This document shows positions 1 through 10,788 of a stretch of 45,918 nucleotides of DNA, piece after piece. Origin of the DNA: Chara braunii (taxonomy: Eukaryota; Streptophyta; Charophyceae; Charales; Characeae); NCBI GenBank assembly GCA_003427395.1, contig BFEA01000398.1:189060-234977 (forward strand), in the 5' to 3' direction. Below the pieces are notes generated by a model that was given only the letters and a program-made list of their open reading frames with translations, did no database searches and was not told where the DNA came from. The translations under genes and the position numbers were made by a program. Positions within the stretch are counted from its first letter, which is position 1. Every line of letters starts with the position of its first letter.

Positions 1-226
1 GACGGACCGGAAAGACAGCCGTGCCCCAAGGCCACAAGCGCTTTCTCGCATCGTCATGCATCCTGCAGGACAAGAAACCGGAATTAGTTCGCAGTCCACG
101 TCTCGTCATTATCTCAGCGGAGTTCGTAGCTACCAAATCCAAATCAGTTCGCATTTATCTAAACGGGCACGTCGGACGGACCGGAAAGACAACCGTCCCC
201 CAAGGCCACAAGCGCTTTCTCGCAAA
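1..226. repeat. Direct repeat of about 52 bp, two copies (1-52 and 175-226)
   Basis: The first 52 bases, beginning GACGGACCGGAAAGACA, recur at 175-226 with about three differences, giving a 174-bp period. The sequence between them includes half-sites of the window-wide dyad (AGTTCGCA near 87 and 145). The array may extend off the left edge, so the copy number is unknown. No gene is supported in 1-250. Confidence 0.85.
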
Positions 227-250
227 CGGATGTCGGTATTGCAAGGTCTG

Positions 251-3124
251 TCACGAATTTGCTCTCATCCGTCCCTTTGCGAAAAGGTCTTCTCCAAGAA
301 TAAGCCACGGTTTCGGCGCGTTGCCATTGTTCCTCGTCTGAAGTGGAAAGTTTCCACCTCTTCGTCCAAGCGCCGGAGTACCTTTCACGAAGAGCGGACG
401 AGTGACCTGTAGGCACCCACCACTGTATACGTAAACAACCGAAATGCGGTGAGGAACGAAGGCGTGAGGGTAGATCTCCGGCTCGTCCGCCCCGATGACA
501 TCCTTTTCCTCACCCTCTTCTGTCTCCTTCTTCTTTTGCTTTTGGATCATGTCGTCCTCCTCGACGAAGATGGCTTTCCAGTAAGACAAAGCATCCTCCC
601 GCTTGTCGACCTCCTCATTCCTATATGTCCGCCACATGTGTCTATGCTGTTCGAGGACGTCCACAAATTTTTGGACACTGTCACGAGCCATCCGAAAATC
701 GTCTTTAACGACACGGGGAATAACACATGGCTGTGGAGGGGAGGTAGGGCCTGCATACTGGCCATCGACAACCGGGAACCAGTAAACTGGTCTGCCTTCC
801 GGCATCCATTCCGCATTGGTACAATACTTCTTTTACACCATGACGAGACTGCCGTCACGCACGAAGAATTTGAAGAGGTGCGGTTTCGATATGCCAACGA
901 TGGTTCTATCGACGTATCCATCCACTACCCGGCGCCAATCGGCAATGTGATCGAGCTCAATGCACTTCGGCGGTATCTTGTGCGACGATTCGATAAGAGA
1001 GAACAACTGCTTCATGGTGTAAGCATCGTTGTCCTTCAGTTTTTTCGAGAAAACACTAAAAGTCGCGTCTATGTCGGTATGCGTGTGGCCAACGAGCATG
1101 AACCCCACTTCGACATCTTCGAAAATCCCGAATTTCACCAAAAGAGAGGCCAAACACATAAGGTATTGGTTTTTGTTTTCCCTCCAGCAATTGTCCGCCT
1201 GGATGCGGAGGTGGCGTGGCCATTTCTGTCCCGACGCCTGCAACTCACATAGAGTCCGCATAACGCACGTCATGGTGCCATCGGAACCGTACGCATAAAA
1301 AAACAAATACGTGTACACATAAATGGACGGTTTCCTGCCGTGAGCTACGACCGCGGTCAGATTCGTTTTCATCATCATGTCGTGTCGATGATCCTTGGAG
1401 TAATTATACATGCCGATGTGAGGAATGGTTGTCTTTTTNTGATCCATTCCATCCACTATAAGGCAGAGGTATTCCGCGGGGTTCAAAATGGAACGAAGTT
1501 TCCAGTCAGCGTAATCCGCACGGTGAACGACCTGATCTAGTTGGTGTTCGCGGTGTTTTTCATCGAAATCCCTACGGTCACGAAGGAGGAAGGCGTTGTC
1601 TCTGGTCTGTCTAAGGCGGACGCACTCGACACACTTTGTGAACGAGCTGGACTTGGAAAGGTCGGCATGCCACAAGTACTTCCTCCATATGGAGTAGAAG
1701 ACTGGCTTCGAAACGACGGTCTGACCCGCCGCTTCCAAGTCCGCCTTGATAGACTCATATACAAGGAGCTTCGTGAAATAAGCAGGGAGCCTAACTTTGG
1801 GTCGTTGTGAGGTCCCCCTCACAACCATTTCGTTAGGCATAGCATCTCCATGTTCTTCCACGAACCTTGTCACACGAGCCAGCATGCTCACATACTCCGG
1901 TCTCGGGTTCAACAATCCCCATTGACCATGACGGCCACGGACGACCCCGTCCGACTTGCACTTGCTATAACGACGAAATGTGTTTCGACATATCCCTATT
2001 ATTTTGCACCAACTGGTGATGCACACACGGCGTTTGCACTGCACTGGTTGGACTCTTTCCAGACCGAAGTCGAGGATAGTGAAATTGTCGAGGGTTTGCA
2101 TCCACCACTCGATCCTCCTTTCGAGGGACATTTCGTAATAGGCTTCGCGCACCGGTTTGATATTGTCAATGGTCAATACCCGAAGACACTTGTTCTTACA
2201 ACATTTGTACGTCGGGACGAGCGCAATGTTAGCTTCATTCAATCGACTTTTGGCCCTCTTCGAATGCTCTGACCTTCTAACCGGCCTATTTTTCCGCTTA
2301 TATCTTCTCCTTTCTCCAGGTAGGGGATGGGACAAAACTTGAAGGACTGCTTCGGGAGTTCCAGGTTGGCTTTTGGTCGGGGACCTATGCGCTAAACCTA
2401 GGAATTTCGATCTGTCCGTGGGAGCGGTTCTCGGCAAATCAGATTGGGAGGATTCCGATGAACTGTAGAAATCTGTGTCTACAAAACCAGTCTGTCAATT
2501 TTCCATTGCACCCGTCGCTGTCATCGACGGAGAGCCAAATATTCCGGCTTCATATGCAATTCTCTTTCCTATCTTCGCACTTCCACATGCACGTACCATT
2601 GCCTGGTCCCTATCATACCCGTTTCTACCAAATGCACCACACTGTTCCCGATCATATCCATTTCTATTGGGCGTACCGCAGAAGTCTGTGTCCACCAACG
2701 ACCAACTGTAGTCAAACGCTAGGGGTTGGGTAACTTCAATGCTTTCTGACAGTCTACCCGCTGTCCGCACGAGATCTGATCCAGTCATTTCGGACACACC
2801 ACAAAAATCTGTGTCCACGAACATCCACCCACCGGGAAACGTCTCGACATTCCGAACACCCTCACTAGAGGGAATTAACGTTGTATATATGCGCTGACCG
2901 TCGGGATCGTCGGTAAAGCGAACAAAACGACGCCGGGCAGATGTCGTAGACGAGCCTGAATGATTCGTCAGGGTCAACATCGAGAACTCCCTTTTCAAAC
3001 CGCAATGCCGATCAGCGGGAGCTTCCGGGCTGCTGTCACAAGAACTACGTTCTCGAACATCGTCTTCTCCGTGTTGTCGTGACGGTGGCCGTGGCGTGAC
3101 ACAGTGGACGGATCGGATAGCCAT
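251..3124 (-). pseudogene. DUF7869-type transposon-like protein, broken by two in-frame stops
   Basis: One minus-strand frame runs from an ATG at 3124-3122 to a stop at 253-251, interrupted only by TGA at 2497-2495 and TAA at 835-833. There is no frame change, so three open blocks (209, about 550 and about 193 residues) belong together. The middle block carries the features I associate with the DUF7869 family of plant and protist genomes: a CxxxxC pair near its start, an LIVDGMD segment followed by an N base at 1439, an ADNCWRENKNQ segment and a GHTHTDIDATFS segment. The three acidic segments could be a degenerate DDE/RNase H-like core, but that is inference. The N-terminal block repeats VDTDFCG twice, with a third VDTDFY copy just after the TGA, and NGYDREQ/NGYDRDQ. 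This shows that the sense frame continues through the stop. An intron covering a stop is possible but no clear junction was found. Confidence 0.72.
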
Positions 3125-3679
3125 TTGAAGAGACGATTCACACGAAAACTGTACAACAAGAAAATTACGTCAACGTATGACGAGGTCAGGGAAATAAACA
3201 AGAGGGAGCAAACTCACATTTCAAATATTTATCACAAAACAGTGGAACAACAACATTTGAATCCATATCGTTTTCTCGGACCCTGATGTGAGGCTCAAGT
3301 GGTATCTCAAGTCCGACTCCTCACCCACTCGTTCAGTGTGCAAGTGGTTTGGATATGTCCGAGTAAACTTGCACTTTTTCAGGCGAGAGTACAAATGCGA
3401 GCTGATTCGGACTTATTCAACGTACAGTAAGAAATTAAGTTCATGGTCGGAACAAGAGCGAACACAAGTGCGAGTCGATTCGGTTTTATCCACTTAACAA
3501 CGAGAAATTTCAAGTGCCAAAAAATTCGCACTTCAGAGGAACATTTCGATTACGCCGTGCAATAAGAAATTGCCTTCGTGGTTGGTTCAGTGGCGAGTTA
3601 ACTCGCAAATACAAAAAGACTTCATTCTTTTGGGCCGAGAAGAGACGCGAATTATCGACTAAAGAGGAATAAATTTAAG
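3125..3679. repeat. Non-coding stretch with degenerate 22-bp dyad sites
   Basis: No coding region is supported. Three variants of the dyad lie here: TGCGAGCTGATTCGGACTT near 3396, AAGTGCGAGTCGATTCGGTT near 3466 and GCGAGTTAACTCGC near 3592. A weak extra copy of the tandem unit described next occupies about 3580-3680. Confidence 0.55.
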
Positions 3680-4070
3680 GGGATGGATGGTTGAAGAGCA
3701 AATAAATTCGCACTTGCAAACGAGCATTTCCATTATGAAACTGGGGCTTATGGACTAAAGAGTCACAAATTTGGGGGGATGGTTGGTTGAAGAGCGAATA
3801 AATTCGCACTTGCAGACGAACATTTCCACTATGAAACTGGGATTTTTGGACTATAGAGTAAGAAATTTAGGGGGATGGTTGATTGAAGAGCGAATAAATT
3901 CGCACTTGCAAACGGACATTTTCATTACAAAATTGGGAGTACAAGTGCGAGTTAATTCTGACCTATGGACTAAACAGTGACAAATTAAGGGGTTGGTTGG
4001 TTTAAGAGCGAATGAATTTGCAATTGTAAACGAGCATTTCCATTACGAAACTGCGGGTACAAGTGCAAGT
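3680..4070 (+). repeat. Tandem array, about 97-115 bp unit, four copies, each with a dyad
   Basis: Units begin near 3681, 3777, 3873 and 3989. Each contains GGTTGRTTGAAGAGCGAAT, then AAATTCGCACTTGCAAACG, then CATTTCCATTAYGAAACTG. The part GAGCGA-ATAAAT-TCGCACTT is a version of the window-wide dyad with the same 6-nt spacer. The fourth copy is the most diverged. The array has no credible open frame. Confidence 0.8.
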
Positions 4071-4129
4071 TGTTTCCGGCTTGTTCTGCATGTAGTACGA
4101 GCCACAGATCGTCGCAAGAGAGAAATAAA

Positions 4130-5640
4130 GAAAGATGTCGTGCTATTTTTTAAGATGGCGAAAGATTGTGAAGCGATGGGCAGGCCCATCGATGAAAATA
4201 CATGGAGAGAGATGGTGCACTGAATGAGAGAGATGGCACACCAAGAGAGATGGATGGAGTCACAGTCTTCCCCCGAATACAACGTCTGGTCATTACAGCT
4301 GAATTCGGGTCATCTTTCAGTCTAAAGACGACTATAATAAAAGTGCGTTGTATATTCCGGGGAAGAAGGTGGATGGCGCAGGAAGGGAAAGAGATTGCGA
4401 ACTCATTGGGAGGTGTGCCGCAGCGAGAGAGAGAGATTGCGCACCGATGGAGAACATGGCGCAACAATAGAGATAGCAGGCGCAACGATGGTTAGCGATA
4501 GCACAACAATGGAGAAAGATGGCGCACCGAAGCAGATAGATGACGATGGAGATAGATTAGGAAAGATAGCGCACCGATGGAGATAGATGATGAAGGAGAT
4601 AGATTAGGAAAGATAGCACACCGAAGGAGAAGGATGACGAAGGAGATACATTAGGAAAGACACCTTAGCGATGGGGATAGATGACGAAAGGTCGGTAGAG
4701 ATCACTCATCGGTGGAGAGAGATGGAGAGAGGACGCGCAACAATAGTTAACAATATTGCAGCGATGGAGAAAGAAGGCACAGCGATGACCAAGATTTGTT
4801 ATTGCACAACATAAGTTCCATCGAGTTAAACCTTCGTTAAGCATACCTGTCACCTGTTTCGTGCGATTCCATAGTGATGGGCGGCTGCACCGACGAAGGT
4901 CTGAAACAACAATACAATGGCGATGGTGGGATCGCGCACGAGTAATGGAGAGCCTCTGGGGCAAGGATGGAGGTTGCTCGTTTGTCGAGAGAGATCGCGC
5001 AGTGATGGAGTGAGATGGAGACTGGTCACTCAGCGATGGAGGGAGATCGTGCGGTGATGGACAGAGAAATCGCGCAGCGCTGCGGTGGGATAACACTGGC
5101 CAGGGCTTCGATAGCGATGGCCAGCGCTGTGGTGGAGAGCGATGGCGCACCGGTGGAGAGCGATGGCACGGCGATGGAACGCGTTACAATGAAGCGATAG
5201 TGATAGCGATGGCAGCGATGGAACAGCGATAGCGATTGCGCAGCAATGGCGCACCGGTGGAGAGCGATGGCGCAACGATGGAACAGCGATAGCGATGGCG
5301 CAGCGATGGAACAGTGATAGCGAAGGCAGCGATAGCGATAGCGATGGCAGCGATAGCGATGACGCACCGATTGAGAGATGGCGCAACGATGGAACCAACG
5401 TTGTGATGGCAGCTATGGTACCAGCGTTGCGATGGCGTAGCGATGGCCAGCGCTGCGATGAGAGCGATGGCGATTGTGAGCGCTGCGATGGTCAGGCGAG
5501 CGCGACGACTGCGATGGGGGATATAGCTTTGCGTCGTGATGGCGATGAGGTAAGTGCATCGATGGCGATGGTGCAGGGCGTGCGTTGGCGATGGCGATGA
5601 GCTAAGCGCATCGATCACGATGGTGCATGGCTAAGCGCAT
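4130..5640. repeat. Low-complexity GCGATGG/GATAGCGATGGC region
   Basis: About 1.5 kb made of irregular short units such as AGCGATGGCGCACCGATGG, AGATAGATGACGAAGG and GATAGCGATGGCAGC. Many frames stay open on both strands (Ser/Asp-rich on plus, Ser/His/Arg-rich on minus), but this follows from the periodic composition. I call no gene. Confidence 0.8.
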
Positions 5641-6480
5641 CGATATCGAATGCCGTTGACATTTGCAAAATGTCCGAATGACAGCGACACCGGAACTTAT
5701 AGATTTCCGGTGTTTTTGGCCTCGGCGCACAACGAATCACCGCGCCTCGTCGGGAAATAAACCGTCGCCTGGCCTCGGAGCGCAACGAACCGCCTCGGCG
5801 CACAACGAATCGTCGCACCTTATAGATTCTTGCGCCTGACCTTGTGCGTCGGATCATGCCGATCGACGGTCCAGATTACAACTGCGAAAATAACATTGCC
5901 TGCCCCTTGTTTTTGAAAATTGTCACATCATTGCACGCCGGAGTAGACGGAGATTTTGGGGCCACTAGCATAACAGTGGCTCCGTTCCTCTGCGCGGTTG
6001 AAAATTGTTGATCGACGACTTACAATTTTCGGTACCCCTTACCGTTTATAGGCCCTGGCGTTTTATGGGCCCAGGGGCGCGATACGCGAATCGATTTGGC
6101 CCCACCTTGATGGCGTTTTATGGGCCCAGGGGTGCGATATGCGAATCGATTCGGCCCCACCTTGATCCCGACGTGAGGCCTGCTGCAACAAAGTATAGAA
6201 GGCGTTGCAACCCTCGAGTTATCCCTTTTGTTGGCGCTCCACAGATCAAGTCGCGCTATCGCTTCAGCGCGCGTTCTGATATTTGGTCTTTAACCCCCCC
6301 CACCTTCCGCCATAGCCCGCTCATTCTTCGCTCTTCGCTCCGTCCGCAGTTGCCACATTGTGTTCGGTTCGCTCTTCGCTCCTCGGTCTTCCCTCTTCCT
6401 AGCTCGATATCCCTCCACCATAGTTGTTTGGTGGTTGGTTGCTCGCTCAACACACAACGAAGGTAAAATCATATAACTTG
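5641..6480. repeat. Unassigned spacer with a 55-bp tandem duplication
   Basis: Two 55-bp copies at 6060-6114 and 6115-6169 begin GTTTTATGGGCCCAGGGG and contain GCGAATCGATTYGGCCCCACC, with a few transitions between them. GCCTCGGCGCACAACGAATC also recurs near 5720 and 5790. The 153-codon open frame from 6005 spans the duplication and looks like no known protein, so it is not called a gene. Confidence 0.7.
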
Positions 6481-6975
6481 AGTTGTCCTATTCTGTGTCC
6501 GATGCCCGAACACATTCCCACATGCCCTGTCTGTACCTGCAGGATATAACGCCGCAGCCGCGTTCTGTTGAACCCCGAATCAATTCCTGGTTTTGTTGTT
6601 TCGCCAGTGGACATGCTGTGATCTCTTTTTTCCACCCTCCACCTCCGTCCTCCATAGTCGATCCTCGTTCCACAGCTCGATTACCTTTCGCCATAGCCAC
6701 GATAACGTTCATATAAAGTTGCTCGATCCCCTTCTCAACTTGCAGTCGTCGCTGTGCATGGCGAACCCCGAATCAATACCTAGTTTCAACATTGAACACC
6801 GAATCAATTCCCGATTTTCGTTGACCTGTCCCTTGTGAGGTCGCCGACCTGATATCTACATATATATATATATAAAGATAAAGATACATATATGTATATA
6901 TAGAGATATATTGCTACACTGAACACCGAATCAATTCTCAATTTTCGCTCACCTGTCCCTTGTGAGGTTGCCAAC

Positions 6976-7011
<36 letters not shown>

Positions 7012-7062
7012 TAGATAGATAGAGAGAGAGAGAGAGACAGAGAGAGACAGAGACAGAGATAT
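6481..7062. repeat. Repeat of about 65 bp plus (TA)n, (GATA)n and (GA)n microsatellites
   Basis: A unit starting GAACACCGAATCAATTC and ending with TGTCCCTTGTGAGG, then a CCTGATAT segment, occurs at 6792-6860 and 6919-6982, each followed by a TA-rich tract. Shorter fragments of it lie near 6571 and 6763. The second tract is (TA)n at 6978-7007, then GATA repeats, then GA/GACA repeats to about 7060. No gene is supported. Confidence 0.85.
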
Positions 7063-7063
7063 T

Positions 7064-7834
7064 GCGAGTCAGTTCGCAGTTTGCGACGTACAGTGTTCGA
7101 GGAGTGACAACTTCGAGGTTATTCGTAGTTTCTCCAAGGTTAGACACATATTTCATTAAAGGCAGTTCTTTATTTCCACAAATGCGAGTTAGTTCGCACT
7201 TTTTGAGCAACATTGTTGGAGAGTTGACAACCCAACCCGTGCGGCTTTCAGGTCTTCAGTTCCACAATTCTGAGTTAGTTTGTACTTTCCCCTAGTGCTG
7301 CGCATCGCCATTATTATCTTGTTTACAGAACTGTGAGTTAGTTCGCAGTTGTCGAAACTCTTCGCAATTGTCGATAAACCAAGACTTCTGTTCCACAATT
7401 CGGAGTCAGCACGTACTTTGCCGTTGTACTTCGAGTTGCAATTGTCGTCCTGTCAGCAGAACTGCGAGTTAGTTCTCACTTGTCGATAAACCACATCTTA
7501 CTCGTTTTGTGCGTCTTTCAGGTCTTCAGTTCACAATTCCGAGTTAGTTCACACTTTCCCCTAGTGCAGCGGGTCGTCATTGTTGTCTTGTCTACAGAAG
7601 TGCGAGTTAGTTCTCTCTTGTGGACACCCTTCGCACTTGTCGACAAACCACATCTTACTCGTTTCGAGGGCATCTAGTTGGGTCGCAATCTTTCCGAACA
7701 GTTATCGTCTTCCCTCTGAACTTCTGTCTTTCCTATCCTTCACCCGATTCTTGTGAATTCCTGTGCATTTCGAACACCCATCTCTTACGTCCTTTTCGTC
7801 CTCCTTTTCGTTAAGTCCGAGTTAGTTCGCACTT
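7064..7834 (+). repeat. Dyad-rich repeat block upstream of the 7.9-kb gene
   Basis: Degenerate units of about 130-160 bp carry segments such as GTCTTTCAGGTCTTCAGTTC, ACTTTCCCCTAGTGC and TAAACCACATCTTACTCG. Each carries one or two copies of the dyad, written here as TGCGAGTTAGTTCGCACTT. Clear copies lie at 7064, 7181-7203, 7329, 7461-7480, 7537, 7598-7619 and 7813-7834. The block ends about 85 bp before the ATG at 7920, so it could contain that gene's promoter, although I see no certain TATA box. Confidence 0.75.
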
Positions 7835-7919
7835 CGCTTCTGTAGTGGTCTGGGGTTGGGCGTATTAGTCATCCGAGTTGGTCTGAGGTTGGGCGTGCTA
7901 GTCAACGGGTGGGAATTCA

Positions 7920-8754
7920 ATGGCGTCTGCAAAGAACACATCCACAAGCGCTGGACCATCTGCCCCTGGGGAGGGACGACCTGTACAGCAACCTACTCCT
8001 CCGTATATGCACGCAAAGGGAGCACAATGGTTTTTGGACTTCGTTGTTCAGGGGGACCTTTTTGGGCCAGCTGTTTTCATGCGACCCACTTGCGTTACAG
8101 ACGCTGGGGGAGCGGTCAACGTTGTTCCTCTCGGTACCGTCGTCTCGTCCGCGAAGACTCCTGGAGGTTTACTCAAGCTGCACACTAACGGCTTGTACGA
8201 CGAGTGCAGACTGCCTATCAGAGGTGCTAAAGGTGTGATAGTGACCATCAAGCGTTTCGCGGGGTACGGCTCGAACATGCTGTTGTGCTCTCACTTCATA
8301 GGCCTTTACGCTGGCGGCAGCAAGCGTCTTCCATCGCCAGAGCAATACCTCGATCTCGCGCTGATGGTGCCGAAAGAACGTCCGGTTCTTCTGCCAGAGC
8401 ATGTTTTCCGGCTTCTGCCACCCTATGAGGGGTCGTCCGGCTTGGCTCAAGAAACTCCAGGTACGGCAGTGGGGCGCGGAAGTCCGATTCAAGACGCTGG
8501 GGGTCAGGTCAAGGGACGCAGCGTTCACACGCAGGTCGGCCCGGATGCTCCTGGGAACACGTCGGACTTGCATTCTCAGGGTACAGGCTGTCTCTTATAC
8601 ACATCTAGATGTGTATAAGAGACAGCACACGCAGGTCGGCCCGGATGCTCCTGGGAACACGTCGGACTTGCATTCTCAGGGTACAGGGACTCAACGGGTC
8701 GGTACTCCGAAAATTATCAAGGTCCGTTGCGGCGGCGATACGTATTCGCTTTGA
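7920..8754 (+). CDS. Unknown protein of about 244 residues, split by an adapter artefact
   Basis: The ATG at 7920 opens a frame that reads to 8587. A 38-bp sequencing adapter and a perfect second copy of the preceding 62 bp then shift it by 100 bp. Ignoring bases 8588-8687, the frame continues through 8688-8754 and ends at TGA 8752-8754, giving 244 codons. The N-terminal 30 residues are rich in Ser, Thr, Pro and Gly. The core (about residues 30-165) alternates hydrophobic and Gly-rich segments and looks folded. The tail is polar. I recognise no domain and assign no function. It sits 63 bp before the ParB-like gene on the same strand, between dyad repeats and that gene, which suggests it belongs to the same element. 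The alternative is a host gene fragment. Confidence 0.65.
8588..8625. other. Tn5/Nextera mate-pair junction adapter (assembly artefact)
   Basis: CTGTCTCTTATACACATCT followed directly by its reverse complement gives a perfect 38-bp palindrome. This is the known Tn5 mosaic-end junction used in mate-pair libraries. It is bracketed by identical 62-bp copies at 8526-8587 and 8626-8687, as expected when an untrimmed read enters the assembly. It is not native DNA. Confidence 0.98.
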
Positions 8755-8817
8755 GAAGAGACGACAAGAGATTCAAGCAGATCGGGGCTAGATGTCGGAG
8801 AGAATGAGGGTGAAGGG

Positions 8818-10788
8818 ATGGGCGCTGTCCGCGAAAGCTCTGGCGGGGAGCAGACTCCTTCGGAGAAGAAGAGCGAGCGACAGAGGATGGTGCGAGAGGA
8901 GGTGGCGGAAGGAACCCTCTGCATGAAGAGGGTGAGAGGAAAACCGGAGGCGGTGATGGGCGGGGATGGAGGTAACGACGGAGAATGTGCCTCGGGAAAG
9001 AGGCCGACGAAGGAAGACGGTGGGACGGCAAGTAAGAAAGCGAGGAGGCCCGGCGGTTTGACCATCCGCGAAGGACAAGCCGTGGGTGGAGGAGATTCGG
9101 TTGATCCAGGCGCTGCGGCCGAGAGAGAACCTTCGGGGAAATCGAAACGGAAAGTGGCAGCTGAAGAAGGCGATGGCCAGAGGAAACCTCGAAGGCGGAA
9201 GACTGCTGAGGCGGCGAGCGGGGGCGAACGGCCTGTCGGTGAGGAGTGGGACGAAGCGGCAACGTTTTGGCTCAAATACGAGCGGAACGATGACGGAGAG
9301 ATCGTGGAGAAGGAGCTCCCCATCCAACTGCTCATCGACCCCAGGAAGGTCTGCGACATCCCGTCTTGGGAAAGATATTACAACCACCGCAGTTTAAATC
9401 GGGAAACTGTGGACGACATCAAGGCTGCAATGCTGAGTCAATACCGCGAGAAAAGGGGGAAGATCTGGACGAAAAACCCTTTAATTCTGGCACCCATCTA
9501 CAAGCCGGTGACGCGTAGGCCGGAGATAGCTAACAGGGTTCACAAAGATGACTTCAAGCCAGAGGACAAGGAAAAGTACTACTATTACCCTGTTAACGGA
9601 CAACACACCGTGGCTGCTGTGAAGGAGTTGGAGTGTGAGCCAATATTCGATTTGTGGAAGATGCACTCCTGGCCGGCAAGAGTAGTGTGGTTCTCCGACC
9701 GAGATTTCGCGGGGTATAGGCAGGTCAGTCTCAACGAGAACACGAGACACAAGATGTCTAAGCAGCGATCGCAGAAGGCCGCATTCTTGGACATGCGTGA
9801 GGCATGGGAGAAAGAAGCAAGGCCGATGGCCATTCAAGGGAAGTTAGGGAACCCTTCCGGGAAGGAGGCCGAAAAACAAAAGTTTTTCGAATTCCAGAAG
9901 CTGCTTTTGGGAAAGAGTCCGAACGAAGCTCACTGGACGTTGGCAAAAACAGATTTGTCGATCTCCGACAAGGACTATGTCGCTGCCGTTGGCAATGTAT
10001 TGAGGCAGTGGATGCCGGTCGTGACGGCCGGTGATGACGTTTTTCGTAAAGCCATGGAGTTCTACGTGAAATGGGCGGAGGGGAAGTTGTTGGGCGGCGA
10101 CGGCAAAATGCCATTGTCGAGGGCGGGTAAATACATGCCTGACAAATCTCCGGGTCTGCAAGCAATTCCTGAAATTGGCATGAAAGGGGCGGCTGGTGAA
10201 ACGAAGATGGGGTGGCTGGTCCGGGTCCCGCTGCCTCCGACCAAAAAGAAAACGCAAGCGGACGACAAGTTTTTCGTGGTCGTGAAGGAGCCAAACATGT
10301 TCTGTTGGCAGTCTCTCGCCGACATAACCGATGTCGAGAAACTGTCGATCCTCGACGACATTCTCGCACTAAGGGGAGTGTTCGTGCAATCTGCGGGCGG
10401 CCATATGAAGCGTCAGCATAAACCTAGAATTAAAGAAATGGTCCCGACGGCGAAAGTGGACCGTGTGATGCTTCGTATGTTCTACTACATCTTGTTCCTT
10501 GAAACGAAGGAGAACGAAAGTGTTTGGTGCCATGGGAGCCCATTTTTTCGGACCGAGGGGAAGCTTCTGGAGGAGTTCGGGCCGCAGGGCCTCACGAAAC
10601 AGGTGTGGGTCGAAATGCGAAAGCATTTCCTGGGCGCGGTGAAGTACGTGAACACTTGCAAACGTACTCTTCCTCACGAGAAGGAGTCCATCGACGACGC
10701 GAAGAGATTGTACGATGATGACAGGTTTCCTAAATCTTTCGAAAAGTCTGTCCGTTCCATCTTGCGACGGACGAAAGAAGAAGTTTGA
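8818..10788 (+). CDS. ParB/sulfiredoxin-fold-like protein of a putative transposon
   Basis: 656 codons from ATG 8818 to TGA 10786-10788. Residues 1-140 are basic, Gly/Lys/Arg-rich and probably disordered, with several KKxRR-type clusters that could be nuclear localisation signals. From about residue 165 the order resembles the ParB N-terminal fold: a strand (IQLLIDP), a helix after SLNRETVDDIKAAM, a strand (NPLILAPI), a YYYYPVNGQHTVAAVKEL segment with the GQH box at 261-263, a strand (ARVVWF), and SLNENTRH with the E-N-x-x-R pattern at 307-311. In ParB and related proteins these positions form the nucleotide-handling pocket and its following helix. The remaining 340 residues are unassigned. 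The function is inferred to be DNA- or nucleotide-related within the element. A shared fold does not prove a partition or nuclease role. Confidence 0.7.
   Translation: MGAVRESSGGEQTPSEKKSERQRMVREEVAEGTLCMKRVRGKPEAVMGGDGGNDGECASGKRPTKEDGGTASKKARRPGGLTIREGQAVGGGDSVDPGAAAEREPSGKSKRKVAAEEGDGQRKPRRRKTAEAASGGERPVGEEWDEAATFWLKYERNDDGEIVEKELPIQLLIDPRKVCDIPSWERYYNHRSLNRETVDDIKAAMLSQYREKRGKIWTKNPLILAPIYKPVTRRPEIANRVHKDDFKPEDKEKYYYYPVNGQHTVAAVKELECEPIFDLWKMHSWPARVVWFSDRDFAGYRQVSLNENTRHKMSKQRSQKAAFLDMREAWEKEARPMAIQGKLGNPSGKEAEKQKFFEFQKLLLGKSPNEAHWTLAKTDLSISDKDYVAAVGNVLRQWMPVVTAGDDVFRKAMEFYVKWAEGKLLGGDGKMPLSRAGKYMPDKSPGLQAIPEIGMKGAAGETKMGWLVRVPLPPTKKKTQADDKFFVVVKEPNMFCWQSLADITDVEKLSILDDILALRGVFVQSAGGHMKRQHKPRIKEMVPTAKVDRVMLRMFYYILFLETKENESVWCHGSPFFRTEGKLLEEFGPQGLTKQVWVEMRKHFLGAVKYVNTCKRTLPHEKESIDDAKRLYDDDRFPKSFEKSVRSILRRTKEEV

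Noticed and set aside
449-1252. 267-codon open frame on the plus strand
   Set aside because: It lies exactly opposite the conserved DUF7869-type sequence and has no family features of its own.
4665-5618. Long Ser/His/Arg-rich minus-strand and Asp/Ser-rich plus-strand frames
   Set aside because: They arise from the GATGG repeat composition. Several frames are open at once and none looks like a protein.
8401-8754. Open frame containing an YTHLDVYKRQ-like string
   Set aside because: That string is the translation of the sequencing adapter. Only the part after 8688 is real, and it belongs to the gene that starts at 7920.
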